From Bradyrhizobium sp. CCBAU 53340 (lineage in GTDB: Bacteria; Pseudomonadota; Alphaproteobacteria; Rhizobiales; Xanthobacteraceae), in NCBI RefSeq assembly GCF_015291645.1, contig NZ_CP030055.1:5208001-5272000 (forward strand): 64,000 nucleotides of DNA. Reading direction: 5' to 3'. The notes under the pieces are model-generated. The model did not search any database and was not told the DNA's origin. It saw only the letters and a list, made by a program, of their open reading frames with translations. Below are positions 1 to 7,762 of this stretch, in pieces (position 1 is the first letter of the stretch; each line of letters starts with the position of its first letter). The position numbers were made by a program, and so were the translations under genes.

Positions 1-145
1 GCTCGCGATTCCAGCCACTGTCGATGGCTGCGATCAGCCGGCCGAGCCAGGTCACGGGATGGCCGATCCGCGCGAACAGCCACGACGGCCAGCCCGTGAA
101 AGCATCCACCGCCATCGCCACCACCATCGCGCCTGCAAAACCCAA
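1..145 (-). CDS. cobD: Adenosylcobinamide-phosphate synthase CobD/CbiB, N-terminal part only
   Basis: This family attaches the aminopropanol linker to cobyric acid in the inner membrane, making adenosylcobinamide phosphate. Only about the first 48 codons are in the window; the gene runs off the left edge. The readable segment VDAFTGWPSWLFARIGHPVTW followed by LGRLIAAID matches the family N-terminus (hydrophobic start, then a D-x-x-x-G-x-P-x-W and HPV motif). I place the start at a TTG at 145 because AGGAGG lies at 151-156; an ATG at 127 is the alternative. It is divergent from the cobU-cobS-bluB operon, which supports the B12 assignment. A partial gene, so the rest of the domain cannot be checked. 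Confidence 0.75.
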   Translation of the reverse strand, partial: MGFAGAMVVAMAVDAFTGWPSWLFARIGHPVTWLGRLIAAIDSGWNRE

Positions 146-266
146 AACCGCCTCCTGTCCCGCCCCTGTGGCGCAAAGCGGGGGGCGAGCGCAAGCCCCT
201 GCCGGGCTGATTTCGGCTTTGTCTTTGGCCGCGATTGGTGATTAGTCAGGCCCACAGGAGACTTTG

Positions 267-770
267 ATGGCCGTCATCTTGATCACAGGCGGAGCGCGCT
301 CGGGCAAGAGCAAGCGTGCGGAAACGCGCGCGCGCGCCTTTCCCGGGCAGCCCGTCTATGTCGCGACGGCCGAGGCGCTCGATGCCGAAATGAAAGCACG
401 CATCGCTGGACATCGCGCGCGCCGCGGAACCGACTGGATCGAGCGCGAGGTGCCGCTGGATCTCGTGCCCACGCTGGTCGCGAGCGATGGCGGCGGCGCG
501 CGGCTGGTGGACTGCCTGACGCTATGGCTCTCCAATCTGATGCATGCCGGGCGCGATTGGGAGCGCGAGGTGAGCGAGCTCGCGGCCACTCTGCCCCGCC
601 TGAAGAGTCCGCTCGTCTTCGTCACCAATGAGGTCAGCCTCGGCATCGTCCCCGATAACGCGCTGGCCCGCAGCTTTCGCGACGCCGCCGGGATGATGAA
701 CCAGATCATTGCCGCTGTCGCCGACGAGGTCGAATTCGTGGTCGCGGGTCTACCGATGAAGCTGAAATGA
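267..770 (+). CDS. cobU: Adenosylcobinamide kinase / adenosylcobinamide-phosphate guanylyltransferase
   Basis: Bifunctional enzyme of the B12 nucleotide-loop pathway: it phosphorylates adenosylcobinamide and then adds GMP, giving adenosylcobinamide-GDP. The 167-residue length fits the family. The P-loop GGARSGKS is at residues 7-14, the segment VTNEVSLGIVP sits in the middle, and the C-terminus VVAGLPMKLK is typical. ATG 267 is preferred over TTG 264 because CAGGAG lies just upstream. The stop overlaps the cobS start (ATGA at 767-770), so the two are translationally coupled. Alphaproteobacterial literature calls this gene cobP. Confidence 0.93.
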   Translation: MAVILITGGARSGKSKRAETRARAFPGQPVYVATAEALDAEMKARIAGHRARRGTDWIEREVPLDLVPTLVASDGGGARLVDCLTLWLSNLMHAGRDWEREVSELAATLPRLKSPLVFVTNEVSLGIVPDNALARSFRDAAGMMNQIIAAVADEVEFVVAGLPMKLK

Positions 771-1552
771 TACCGCGCGCCGACCTTTTGCGAGACGTCG
801 TTGCCGATCTCCGGATGGCGGCGTCGTTCGTCACGATTCTCCCCGTGGCATCGCCGAAGCCCGCCGCCGAGGGTGCCGTCGCGCGCGCGACCTGGGCACT
901 TCCCGTCGCCGGACTGCTGGTCGGCTTCGCCGGCGCTTTCGTCTACAAGGTTGCCATTCGCGTCGGGCTGACACCGGCTCTTGCCGCTTTGCTCGCTCTC
1001 GCGACGACCGCACTCATCACCGGCGCGCTGCACGAGGACGGGCTTGCCGACACTGCTGACGGGCTCGGCGGCGGCCGCACGCGCGAGCGCAAGCTCGAGA
1101 TCATGCGTGACAGCCGAATCGGGGCCTATGGCGTCTGCGCGCTGATCCTCTCGTTCGGCCTGCGCTGGAGCGCGCTCGCGGCGATCGCCAATCCGTGGGC
1201 GGTGATGCTCGCGCTCTGCGCTGCGCATGCCGCGGCGCGTGCGGGCGTGCCAGCCTTCATGTCCCTGGTCGTCCCGGCGCGGCCTGATGGGCTGTCGGCG
1301 AGCGCCGGATCGCCGCCCGGCCGCAGCGTCGCCATCGCCTTCGCCGTGGGAACGCTCGCGCTCGCGCTTGCGCTCGGGCCGGGCAAGGCACTCGCCGGCC
1401 TGATCTTGCTATCGCTCGCCGGCTTGCTGCTGGCGCGGCTTGCCATCCGCCAGATCGGCGGACAGACTGGCGACATCCTTGGTGCATTCGAGCAAACCGG
1501 CGAGATCCTGATCCTGCTGGTTGCCGCAGCCTTCCTTCACACGGGAGGATAA
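767..1552 (+). CDS. cobS: Adenosylcobinamide-GDP ribazoletransferase (cobalamin synthase)
   Basis: Integral membrane enzyme that joins adenosylcobinamide-GDP to alpha-ribazole (phosphate) in the last steps of B12 synthesis. The 261-residue protein has several hydrophobic segments and the family motif HEDGLADTADGLGGG near residues 87-101, an acidic cluster thought to bind metal. It starts inside the cobU stop codon and is followed four bases after its stop by bluB, so the three genes form one operon. Called cobV in alphaproteobacterial literature. Confidence 0.93.
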   Translation: MIPRADLLRDVVADLRMAASFVTILPVASPKPAAEGAVARATWALPVAGLLVGFAGAFVYKVAIRVGLTPALAALLALATTALITGALHEDGLADTADGLGGGRTRERKLEIMRDSRIGAYGVCALILSFGLRWSALAAIANPWAVMLALCAAHAAARAGVPAFMSLVVPARPDGLSASAGSPPGRSVAIAFAVGTLALALALGPGKALAGLILLSLAGLLLARLAIRQIGGQTGDILGAFEQTGEILILLVAAAFLHTGG

Positions 1553-1556
1553 TGGC

Positions 1557-2189
1557 ATGGTCGAATTCGACGACGCCTTCCGCCGGCAATTGCACGAGCT
1601 GTTCGTATGGCGCCGCGACGTGCGCCATTTTCGCACCGATGCGCTGCCCGACGGTGCCATTGAGCGGCTGATCGAGACGGCTTGCCTGTCGCCCTCGGTC
1701 GGCCTGAGCCAGCCCTGGCGTTTCGTCATCGTCGATGATGCCGCGCGGCGTCGTGCCGTGATCGACGACTTCAAAGCTTGCAACGCCGAGGCGCTGAATT
1801 GCTATTCCGGCGATCGCGCGGGCCGTTATGCCGCGCTCAAGCTCTCAGGCCTCGAACGGGCCCCTGGCCACCTCGCCGTCTTCGCCGACAAGGCCAGCGA
1901 TATCGGCCACGGCCTCGGCCGGGCGACCATGCCGGAGACGACGGAGTATTCCGTGGTCGCCGCAATCACCGCAATGTGGCTCGCCGCGCGCGCCGAGGGG
2001 ATCGGGCTTGGCTGGGTCTCGATCCTCAGTCCGGAGCGCATCCACGGCGTGCTCGACGTGCCCGCCTCCTGGAAATTCATCGCTTATCTCTGCGTCGGCT
2101 ATCCCGAGGCGGCGTGCGACCAGCCCGAACTCGAGCGGGCGAAGTGGGAGCACCGGCGCAGCCCCGACGAATTCACGTTGCGGCGGTAG
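1557..2189 (+). CDS. bluB: 5,6-dimethylbenzimidazole synthase BluB
   Basis: Nitroreductase-fold enzyme that cannibalises reduced FMN with oxygen to make 5,6-dimethylbenzimidazole, the lower ligand of B12. At 210 residues it has the family N-terminus (LFVWRRDVRHFR), the SVGLSQPWRFV segment, and a C-terminal WVSIL ... VPASWKFIAYLCVGYP block. I chose ATG 1557 because GGGAGG lies at 1543-1548; the ATG at 1552 is out of frame. It is the third gene of the cobU-cobS-bluB operon, so the cell makes and attaches its own aerobic lower ligand. Confidence 0.93.
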   Translation: MVEFDDAFRRQLHELFVWRRDVRHFRTDALPDGAIERLIETACLSPSVGLSQPWRFVIVDDAARRRAVIDDFKACNAEALNCYSGDRAGRYAALKLSGLERAPGHLAVFADKASDIGHGLGRATMPETTEYSVVAAITAMWLAARAEGIGLGWVSILSPERIHGVLDVPASWKFIAYLCVGYPEAACDQPELERAKWEHRRSPDEFTLRR

Positions 2190-2202
2190 ATGCCCTATCC
2201 TC

Positions 2203-2232
2203 CGTCATTGCGAGCGCAGCGAAGCAATCCAG
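2203..2232. repeat. Short dispersed intergenic repeat
   Basis: The segment with TCATTGCGAGCGCAGCGAAG then CAATCCAG is a short element I recognise as common in Bradyrhizobium-type intergenic regions. It lies just after the bluB stop. Only one copy is in the window, so the repeat status rests on recognition, not on internal comparison. Confidence 0.5.
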
Positions 2233-2355
2233 CATCGTGCCGCGCGCGAACGTGCCGAGCTTGAAAAGGCATCGACGAACACACTGGACAATATGCTCGC
2301 ACCAGCCCAGGAACATAGGGTCACGCACTGAAATCAAGAATCACAGGGGGCGCCC

Positions 2356-3264
2356 GTGCGCGCAAGATACCTCGCCATTCTCCTCATGCTGCTCGCACCC
2401 GCAGCCCGCGCCGAGGAACAGTTTCCGTCCACGTTCCAGAGCAAGTCGATCCCGGCCAACGGCACGCAAATTCATGTGCGCGTCGGCGGCAAGGGACCGG
2501 CCGTGATCCTGATCCACGGCTTTGGCGATACCGGCGACATGTGGGCCAGGCTCGGCGCTGATCTTTCACGCGACCACACCGTCGTCGTGCCAGATTTGCG
2601 CGGCATGGGCCTCTCGGCCAAGCCCGAAACCGGCTACGACAAATGGACCGAGGCCGCCGACATGCGGGCCGTTCTCCAGTCGCTCGGCATCGAGAAGGCC
2701 GTCGTCGTCGGACACGACATCGGCACCATGGTGGCCTATGCCTACGCCGCGCGGTATCGCGACCTGACCGAAAAGCTGGTCGTCATGGATGCTCCCGTCC
2801 CCGGCGTGCCGCCCTGGGACGAGGTCGTGCGCAGCCCGCAGCTCTGGCATTTCGATTTCGGCGGACCCGACATGGAGCGGCTGGTCAAGGGCCGCGAGCG
2901 CATTTATCTCGACCGCTTCTGGAACGAATTCGCCGGCACGCCCTCCAAGGTCGACGAGGCGACACGCCGCCACTACGCAAAACTCTATGCTCAGCCGGGG
3001 GCGATGCATTCCGCCTTCGCCCAGTTCAGGGCGATCCGCACCGACGCCGAAGACAACAAGAAGGCGATCGCAACCAAGCTGGCCATGCCGGTGCTGGCTG
3101 TCGGCGGCGAAAAGTCCTTCGGCAAGATGGAAGCGGTCGTGATGCGGAACGCGGCGAGCGATGTCACCGAGGTCGTGATTCCCGGCGCCGGCCACTGGCT
3201 GATGGAGGAGGATCCGGCCGCGACCATCACGGCGGTGCGCCAGTTCCTCGACGGCAAGAAATAG
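2356..3264 (+). CDS. Secreted alpha/beta hydrolase, epoxide-hydrolase/dehalogenase-like
   Basis: An alpha/beta-hydrolase of 302 residues with a signal peptide (residues 1-19, ending PAARAEE), so it is probably periplasmic. The oxyanion region is HGFGDTGDMW, and the nucleophile elbow reads GHDIGT with Asp in place of the usual Ser, as in epoxide hydrolases and haloalkane dehalogenases; the catalytic His is in PGAGHWLMEE near the C-terminus. The substrate cannot be read from sequence. The start is a GTG at 2356 with a weak purine-rich region before it. It stands alone on the + strand and ends at a strong terminator-like hairpin. Confidence 0.8.
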   Translation: MRARYLAILLMLLAPAARAEEQFPSTFQSKSIPANGTQIHVRVGGKGPAVILIHGFGDTGDMWARLGADLSRDHTVVVPDLRGMGLSAKPETGYDKWTEAADMRAVLQSLGIEKAVVVGHDIGTMVAYAYAARYRDLTEKLVVMDAPVPGVPPWDEVVRSPQLWHFDFGGPDMERLVKGRERIYLDRFWNEFAGTPSKVDEATRRHYAKLYAQPGAMHSAFAQFRAIRTDAEDNKKAIATKLAMPVLAVGGEKSFGKMEAVVMRNAASDVTEVVIPGAGHWLMEEDPAATITAVRQFLDGKK

Positions 3265-3273
3265 GACAGCGAA

Positions 3274-3304
3274 CCGGGCTGACACGTCTCAGCCCGGCTT
3301 TCCC
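3274..3304 (+). terminator. Rho-independent-like terminator after the hydrolase gene
   Basis: Nine-base perfect stem CCGGGCTGA (3274-3282) and TCAGCCCGG (3289-3297) around a six-base loop, followed by CTTTCCCC. It lies 9 bases after the hydrolase stop codon. The T-run is short, so termination strength is uncertain. Confidence 0.7.
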
Positions 3305-3358
3305 CCTGGCGAGAACTCGCGTATCCACTGCGTAATGGATCGCAGTGGGAGAATTCAA

Positions 3359-4330
3359 ATGGCGATGGAGCCGAGGGGCGCGCGGGGCGAGGGATTTGCG
3401 ACTGTTACCGCGGATGGCCGCGTGCTGGATTCCTGGTTTCTCCAGCCAGCTCTCGTCGCGGAGGCCGGCAAGACGGCGACGATCCGGCTGACGAACGACG
3501 AGATCGCCAAATCGCTGGGTGAGTCAGCCGACGGCTATGCGCGGCACGACGACATCCGCAATGTCGATATCGTTGCCATCCGGACAGATATTGGCTCTCT
3601 TGCATCCGCGCCGACGGATGTGCACGACGCCTATCTGCGCCTGCATCTCTTGAGCCATCGGCTTGTCCAGCCGAATTGCCTGAACCTCGACGGCATTTTC
3701 GGCCTGTTGCCCAACATCGTCTGGACGACCCTCGGCCCCTGCGAACCTGCGCGCGTGCCGGACGCGCGGCTCCTGGCGCGAAAGCGTGGCCTCGCGTTCG
3801 AGGTGGCTGGCATCGACAAGTTTCCGCGCATGACCGACTACGTGACGCCTGCGGACGTGAGAATTGCAGATGCGGATCGCGTCCGGCTCGGCGCCCATCT
3901 GGCTCCCGGCACCACCGTGATGCATGAAGGCTTCTGCAACTTCAACGCAGGCACGCTCGGTCCCTGCATGGTCGAGGGCCGCATCAGCGCCGGCGTGGTC
4001 GTGGCAAGCGGCAGCGACATCGGTGGCGGCGCCTCGATCATGGGGACGCTGTCGGGCGGCGGCAAAGAGAAGATCACGGTCGGCGAGCGCAGCCTGATCG
4101 GAGCAAATGCCGGCATCGGCATTTCATTGGGCGACGATTGCATCGTCGAAGCCGGCTGCTACATCACGGCCGGCGCACGCATCCTGTTGGAAGACGGCCG
4201 GGTCGTGAAAGCCAAGGAGCTCTCCGGCCAGAAGGGCCTTCTCTTTCGCCGCAACTCCCAGAGCGGCGCGCTCGAGGCAACAAGACGCAAAGGCAATTGG
4301 GACGGCCTCAACGCGCAGCTTCACGGCTAG
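3359..4330 (+). CDS. Tetrahydrodipicolinate N-succinyltransferase-like protein (Pseudomonas/actinobacterial DapD type)
   Basis: A left-handed beta-helix acyltransferase. The N-terminal half (to about residue 170) is the family-specific domain; the C-terminal half carries loosely repeated hexapeptides, for example APGTTVMHEGFCNFNAGTLG and SGSDIGGGASIMGTLSGGG. This form of DapD (about 330-340 residues) succinylates tetrahydrodipicolinate in lysine and cell-wall synthesis and differs from the shorter (about 280-residue) form usual in alphaproteobacteria. I chose ATG 3359 because GTGGGAGA lies at 3346-3353; an in-frame ATG at 3335 is the alternative. No other lysine genes are nearby, so it may act in another pathway. 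Confidence 0.75.
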   Translation: MAMEPRGARGEGFATVTADGRVLDSWFLQPALVAEAGKTATIRLTNDEIAKSLGESADGYARHDDIRNVDIVAIRTDIGSLASAPTDVHDAYLRLHLLSHRLVQPNCLNLDGIFGLLPNIVWTTLGPCEPARVPDARLLARKRGLAFEVAGIDKFPRMTDYVTPADVRIADADRVRLGAHLAPGTTVMHEGFCNFNAGTLGPCMVEGRISAGVVVASGSDIGGGASIMGTLSGGGKEKITVGERSLIGANAGIGISLGDDCIVEAGCYITAGARILLEDGRVVKAKELSGQKGLLFRRNSQSGALEATRRKGNWDGLNAQLHG

Positions 4331-4402
4331 ACCAGCCAGATCGCGACGAGATGGGTTTCGCAAGGGCGAAATCTATCCGACGAGCTGCAAGCTGACGCTC
4401 CC

Positions 4403-4491
4403 GTAGGGTGGGCAAAGCGGAGCGTGCCCACGACCTCCATCAATTGAGAAAGATCGTGGGCACGGCGCGTTGCGCCTTTGCCCACCCTACG
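4403..4491. repeat. Palindromic repeat, family A (complete copy)
   Basis: Starts GTAGGGTGGGCAAAGCGGAG and ends with its near reverse complement GCCTTTGCCCACCCTAC; the two arms could fold into a long hairpin. A second full copy is at 63096-63185 and a half copy at 40373-40407. The 323-base gap between the DapD-like gene (ends 4330) and the small membrane-protein gene (4654) holds this repeat and otherwise nothing I can recognise. Confidence 0.85.
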
Positions 4492-4653
4492 CACCTGAGC
4501 GGCTTCAACGATCGTTCGCTTTTGCCATCGATCATTGTAACGCAACGTCCGGCTACGCGCTTACGTTGCTGAACACAAGTCGGACATCAAGAGGTCTCCA
4601 GCCGGCTGTCTATTTTAGTTGTAGCCTATGGCGAACGTTGACCAACTCGCCAT

Positions 4654-4956
4654 ATGGATGGGATGAGCATTATCAAACCAACAGGGCTTCGTCCCGGCTG
4701 GCGAAAGATTATGATCGTAGTCACCGTCGTGGTGGCAGCTATGCTGGGTTACGGAGCATGGATGTATCCAGATGCGCCGTTCCGCAAATGTAGCGTCGGG
4801 ATTGAGACTTACTGCGGCAAAGGAGGCAAACAGCGTACTCCGTCTGAGTATGAGGATTTTCGCAAATGGGAGAATACGCTCATCTTTGTTGTTTGGCCGA
4901 TCGCAGTGAGTCTTCAAATCCTCGCAGCTCTTTTTAGTAGGCAGAAAAAGAGATGA
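4654..4956 (+). CDS. Small two-helix membrane protein, function unknown
   Basis: 100 residues with two hydrophobic segments, about 20-40 (IMIVVTVVVAAMLGYGAWMY) and 75-93 (TLIFVVWPIAVSLQILAALF), flanking a soluble loop with two cysteines (FRKCSVGIETYCGKGG). This suggests an inner-membrane protein with an oxidised periplasmic or cytoplasmic loop. I recognise no family. The gene and its flanks (about 4500-4970) are visibly richer in A and T than the neighbours, a hint of separate origin. Start is ATG 4654 or 4663; no clear ribosome site separates them. Confidence 0.55.
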   Translation: MDGMSIIKPTGLRPGWRKIMIVVTVVVAAMLGYGAWMYPDAPFRKCSVGIETYCGKGGKQRTPSEYEDFRKWENTLIFVVWPIAVSLQILAALFSRQKKR

Positions 4957-5013
4957 ACCACGCGTCCGATAATGGTGATTTGCCAGCCTCCACGCGCTTG
5001 TGCGCCGTCATTT

Positions 5014-5898
5014 TCACGCGCCAAACCGCTCCACCAGAAAATCGATAAACAGCCGCACCTTCACCGACAGATGCCGCGTCGGCGGATACACCGCATAGAG
5101 CGCGAGCGGCGGCGCGGAATAGTCGTCCAGCACTGTCCGCAGTTTGCCCTTCTTCAGAGCCTCCGCCGCGATGAACTCCGGCAGCAGCGCGAGTCCCCTG
5201 CCCTTGATCGCGGCGTCACGCAGCACCTCGGCATTGTTGACGCAGAGCGACCAGGCCGGCTGGATCCAGTGATCGCCGTCGCGGCCTGAGAGCTTCCACT
5301 GATTGCCGGTCAGCAAGAAGCCGTAGGTCAGCGAGGCATGCGCGCGCAGATCCTGCGGATGTTTTGGCGTGCCGTGGCGCGCGAGATAATCGGGCGAGGC
5401 GCAGATCATGCGCGGCACCGGCATGATCTTTCGCGCGATCAAACTCGACGATTCCAGATCCGCAATACGCAGCGTCACGTCAAAACCGTCCTGGACTGGA
5501 TCGAGCAGATCGTCGCTGAGCACGATCTGGAGCTGAAGCTCCGGGAATGCTTCCATGAAATCTGCGAGCACGGGCCCAAGCCGCATCGTGCCGAACGACA
5601 TCGGCGCGTTGACGCGTAACAGGCCCCGCGGCGCCGACTGGGCCTGCGTCACCGCCTGATCCGCCGCCTCGATCTCCGAAAGGATCACCACCGCCCGCTC
5701 GAAATAGCGCTGGCCGTTTTCGGTCGGGCTGGCGTGGCGCGTGGTCCGGTTCAGGAGTTGCACGCCAAGGCTCTCCTCGAGGTCGGCGATGTATTTGCTG
5801 ATCGCCGAGCGCGACAGGCGCAGCTGCCGGCCCGCCTCGGCAAAGCTGCCGCTTTCGACCACCTTCACGAAGGCCCGGAGGCTGGCGACCTTATCCAA
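5014..5898 (-). CDS. LysR-family transcriptional regulator next to mhqO/mhqD-like genes
   Basis: 294 residues. The N-terminal winged helix (about 1-60) reads MDKVASLRAFVKVVESGSFA then LRLSRSAISKYIADLEESLG, followed by an effector-binding domain of the type used by CrgA/DhcR-like regulators. It is divergent from the ring-cleaving-dioxygenase-like gene at 6028, the usual arrangement for a LysR protein controlling its neighbour. Two copies of an inverted repeat built on GGATTGTYTCCAA in the shared promoter are the likely binding sites. By context the ligand would be a quinone or aromatic compound; this is inference. Confidence 0.85.
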   Translation of the reverse strand: MDKVASLRAFVKVVESGSFAEAGRQLRLSRSAISKYIADLEESLGVQLLNRTTRHASPTENGQRYFERAVVILSEIEAADQAVTQAQSAPRGLLRVNAPMSFGTMRLGPVLADFMEAFPELQLQIVLSDDLLDPVQDGFDVTLRIADLESSSLIARKIMPVPRMICASPDYLARHGTPKHPQDLRAHASLTYGFLLTGNQWKLSGRDGDHWIQPAWSLCVNNAEVLRDAAIKGRGLALLPEFIAAEALKKGKLRTVLDDYSAPPLALYAVYPPTRHLSVKVRLFIDFLVERFGA

Positions 5899-5911
5899 GG
5901 CCGGGGCCCTG

Positions 5912-5969
5912 GGATTGTTTCCAAATCGTAGACATAGCCGTCATATTTGCATGGATTGTCTCCAATCCA
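5912..5969. promoter_or_regulatory. Candidate LysR operator pair
   Basis: TGGATTG-TCTC-CAATCCA at 5952-5969 is a perfect inverted repeat with a 4-base spacer. A second, imperfect copy GGATTG-TTTC-CAAATC lies at 5912-5927, 41 bases away (near four helical turns). Both are between the divergent LysR and mhqO-like genes. The paired, helically phased layout fits LysR binding. Confidence 0.6.
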
Positions 5970-6027
5970 AAGCGGAACAATATTTCCGGCCAGAGCAAGA
6001 CCGCTCCCCGATTTCAGGAGGACGACA

Positions 6028-6966
6028 ATGTCTGGACTGCACCACGTCACCGCGATTGCCGGCGATCCCATCCGCAATTTCGGCTTTTACACCCGGGATC
6101 TCGGCCTGCGCTTCGTCAAGAAGACGGTCAATTTCGACGATCCCGGCACCTATCATTTCTACTATGGCGACGAGACCGGCCGCCCCGGCACTATCCTGAC
6201 CTTCTTCCCCTGGGCCGGCGTGTCGCAGGGACGCCGCGGCGTCGGCGAGACCCATCAGACCGCCTTCCGCGTGCCGCAGCGGTCGCTCGGCTACTGGACG
6301 CAGCGCTTCATCGAAAAGGGCATCGCTTACGAGGCGCTCGAGAAGCGTTTCGGCGAGTCCGTGCTGCCCTTCACCGACCCTGACGGCATGGCGCTGGCCC
6401 TCGTCGGCGTCCCCGGCGCCGAGAACGAGCCCGGCTGGAGCAATGGCGACGTGCCGGCCGAGCATGCGATCCGCGGCTTCCACGGCGTGACCTTGCTGCT
6501 CGACAACGCAGCGAAGACGGCTGCCGTCCTCACCGACGTGTTCGGCTTCAAGGAAACAGGGCGCGAAGGCTCGGTGATCCGCTTCAAGGCATCGGGCGAT
6601 GTCGAGGGCAGCGTCGTCGACATCTACGAGGCCAAGGGCTTTTTGCGCGGCCATCAGGGCGGCGGCTCGGTGCACCACATTGCGTTCCGCGCGGCTGACG
6701 ACGCCGAGCAGGGCAAGATGGCGCAAAAGCTCGTGAGCAATCACGGCCTGCACCCGACCGAGCAGCGCGATCGCAACTACTTCCGCTCGATCTATTTCCG
6801 CGAGCCCGGCGGCGTGCTGTTCGAGATCGCAACCGACATCCCCGGCTTCGCCGTGGACGAACCCGTGGCGACGCTCGGACGTGACCTGAAGCTGCCCAGC
6901 TTCCTCGAACAGCATCGCAAGCAGATCGAGGGCGTGCTGCCGAGCCTGGAAGAAACCGCATCATGA
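6028..6966 (+). CDS. Ring-cleaving dioxygenase-like VOC protein, MhqO type
   Basis: 312-residue protein of two vicinal-oxygen-chelate (glyoxalase/extradiol dioxygenase) modules: the first begins SGLHHVTAIAGDPIRNFGFY, the second begins near IRGFHGVTLLLDNAAKTAAV. Metal ligands expected for the fold are visible: His in LHHVTAI, His in VHHIAFRA, and Glu in LFEIATD. MhqO relatives are linked to quinone and hydroquinone detoxification. The start at 6028 has AGGAGG at 6017-6022. The stop overlaps the next start (ATGA at 6963-6966), and the next gene is MhqD-like, which strengthens the call. Confidence 0.82.
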   Translation: MSGLHHVTAIAGDPIRNFGFYTRDLGLRFVKKTVNFDDPGTYHFYYGDETGRPGTILTFFPWAGVSQGRRGVGETHQTAFRVPQRSLGYWTQRFIEKGIAYEALEKRFGESVLPFTDPDGMALALVGVPGAENEPGWSNGDVPAEHAIRGFHGVTLLLDNAAKTAAVLTDVFGFKETGREGSVIRFKASGDVEGSVVDIYEAKGFLRGHQGGGSVHHIAFRAADDAEQGKMAQKLVSNHGLHPTEQRDRNYFRSIYFREPGGVLFEIATDIPGFAVDEPVATLGRDLKLPSFLEQHRKQIEGVLPSLEETAS

Positions 6967-7583
6967 CCGACTTCATCCATCGCTTCGAGCCCGCGACCAG
7001 CGCGGGCTCCCCACCCCTATTGCTGCTCCACGGCACCGGCGGCGACGAGAACGACCTGCTCGGGCTCGGCAAGATGATCTCGCCAGGCTCGGCCCTGCTC
7101 TCGCCACGCGGCCGCGTACTCGAACACGGCATGCCGCGCTTCTTCCGCCGCCTCGCGGAAGGTGTGTTCGACGAAGAGGACGTCCGCCGGCGTGCGCTCG
7201 AGCTTGGCGATTTCGTTGCGGAAGCACGGCGGCGCCACGACATCGCCGCGCCTGTCGCGGTCGGCTTCTCCAACGGCGCCAACATCGCAGCCGCTTTGCT
7301 GTTGCTGAAGCCGGGCGTGTTGGCCGGCGCAGTGCTGCTCCGCGCCATGGTGCCGCTGTCGGATCCGCCGAAGGCTGAACTCGACGGCAAGCCGGTGCTG
7401 CTGCTCTCGGGACACGCCGATCCGATCGTGCCTGCAAGCAATTCGGCCCGGCTCGCCGCGCTGCTGACGCAGGCGGGCGCCCGCGTGAGTCACAAGGTCC
7501 TGCCGGCGGGGCACCAATTGTCCCAGGCCGACGTGGCGCTGGCGCGCGATTGGATCGGTGGCGTCGCGGCCGAAGCCGCCTGA
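6963..7583 (+). CDS. Alpha/beta hydrolase, carboxylesterase/MhqD type
   Basis: 206-residue serine hydrolase of the phospholipase/carboxylesterase group. It shows the oxyanion loop LLLLHGTGGDEND near residue 20, the nucleophile elbow GFSNGAN near residue 100, an acid in SGHADPIVP, and the catalytic His in LPAGHQLSQ near the C-terminus. Translationally coupled to the VOC dioxygenase gene. In Firmicutes MhqD and MhqO respond to quinone stress together; the same pairing behind a LysR regulator suggests the same broad job here. Confidence 0.82.
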   Translation: MTDFIHRFEPATSAGSPPLLLLHGTGGDENDLLGLGKMISPGSALLSPRGRVLEHGMPRFFRRLAEGVFDEEDVRRRALELGDFVAEARRRHDIAAPVAVGFSNGANIAAALLLLKPGVLAGAVLLRAMVPLSDPPKAELDGKPVLLLSGHADPIVPASNSARLAALLTQAGARVSHKVLPAGHQLSQADVALARDWIGGVAAEAA

Positions 7584-7727
7584 AAACCCGAGCGGCGCAT
7601 CCCTTGATCCGCGGTACGCCGCTCGCCCCCGCAAGCGACGTGCCGCGGCCCTTTGCGCAATCGGGCACCACCCTGCCGGAAATTTCCGCTTGCCCGTTTC
7701 CACGCCAGGCTTAGAATTTGGGACACG

Positions 7728-7744
7728 GTTCCGAAATTTGGAAC
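7728..7744. promoter_or_regulatory. Candidate IclR operator
   Basis: GTTCCGAAATTTGGAAC is a near-perfect 17-base palindrome (arms GTTCC and GGAAC, AT-rich centre), 18 bases upstream of the IclR start at 7763. Its size and form fit IclR-family operators, and its place suggests autoregulation plus control of the downstream operon. The 179-base gap 7584-7762 holds no gene. Confidence 0.55.
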
Positions 7745-7762
7745 TAGCTCGGATCAGCCTGC

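Noticed and set aside
146..266. Cobalamin riboswitch between cobD and cobU
   Set aside because: The 121-base gap is short for one and I could not find the conserved B12-box pattern on either strand.
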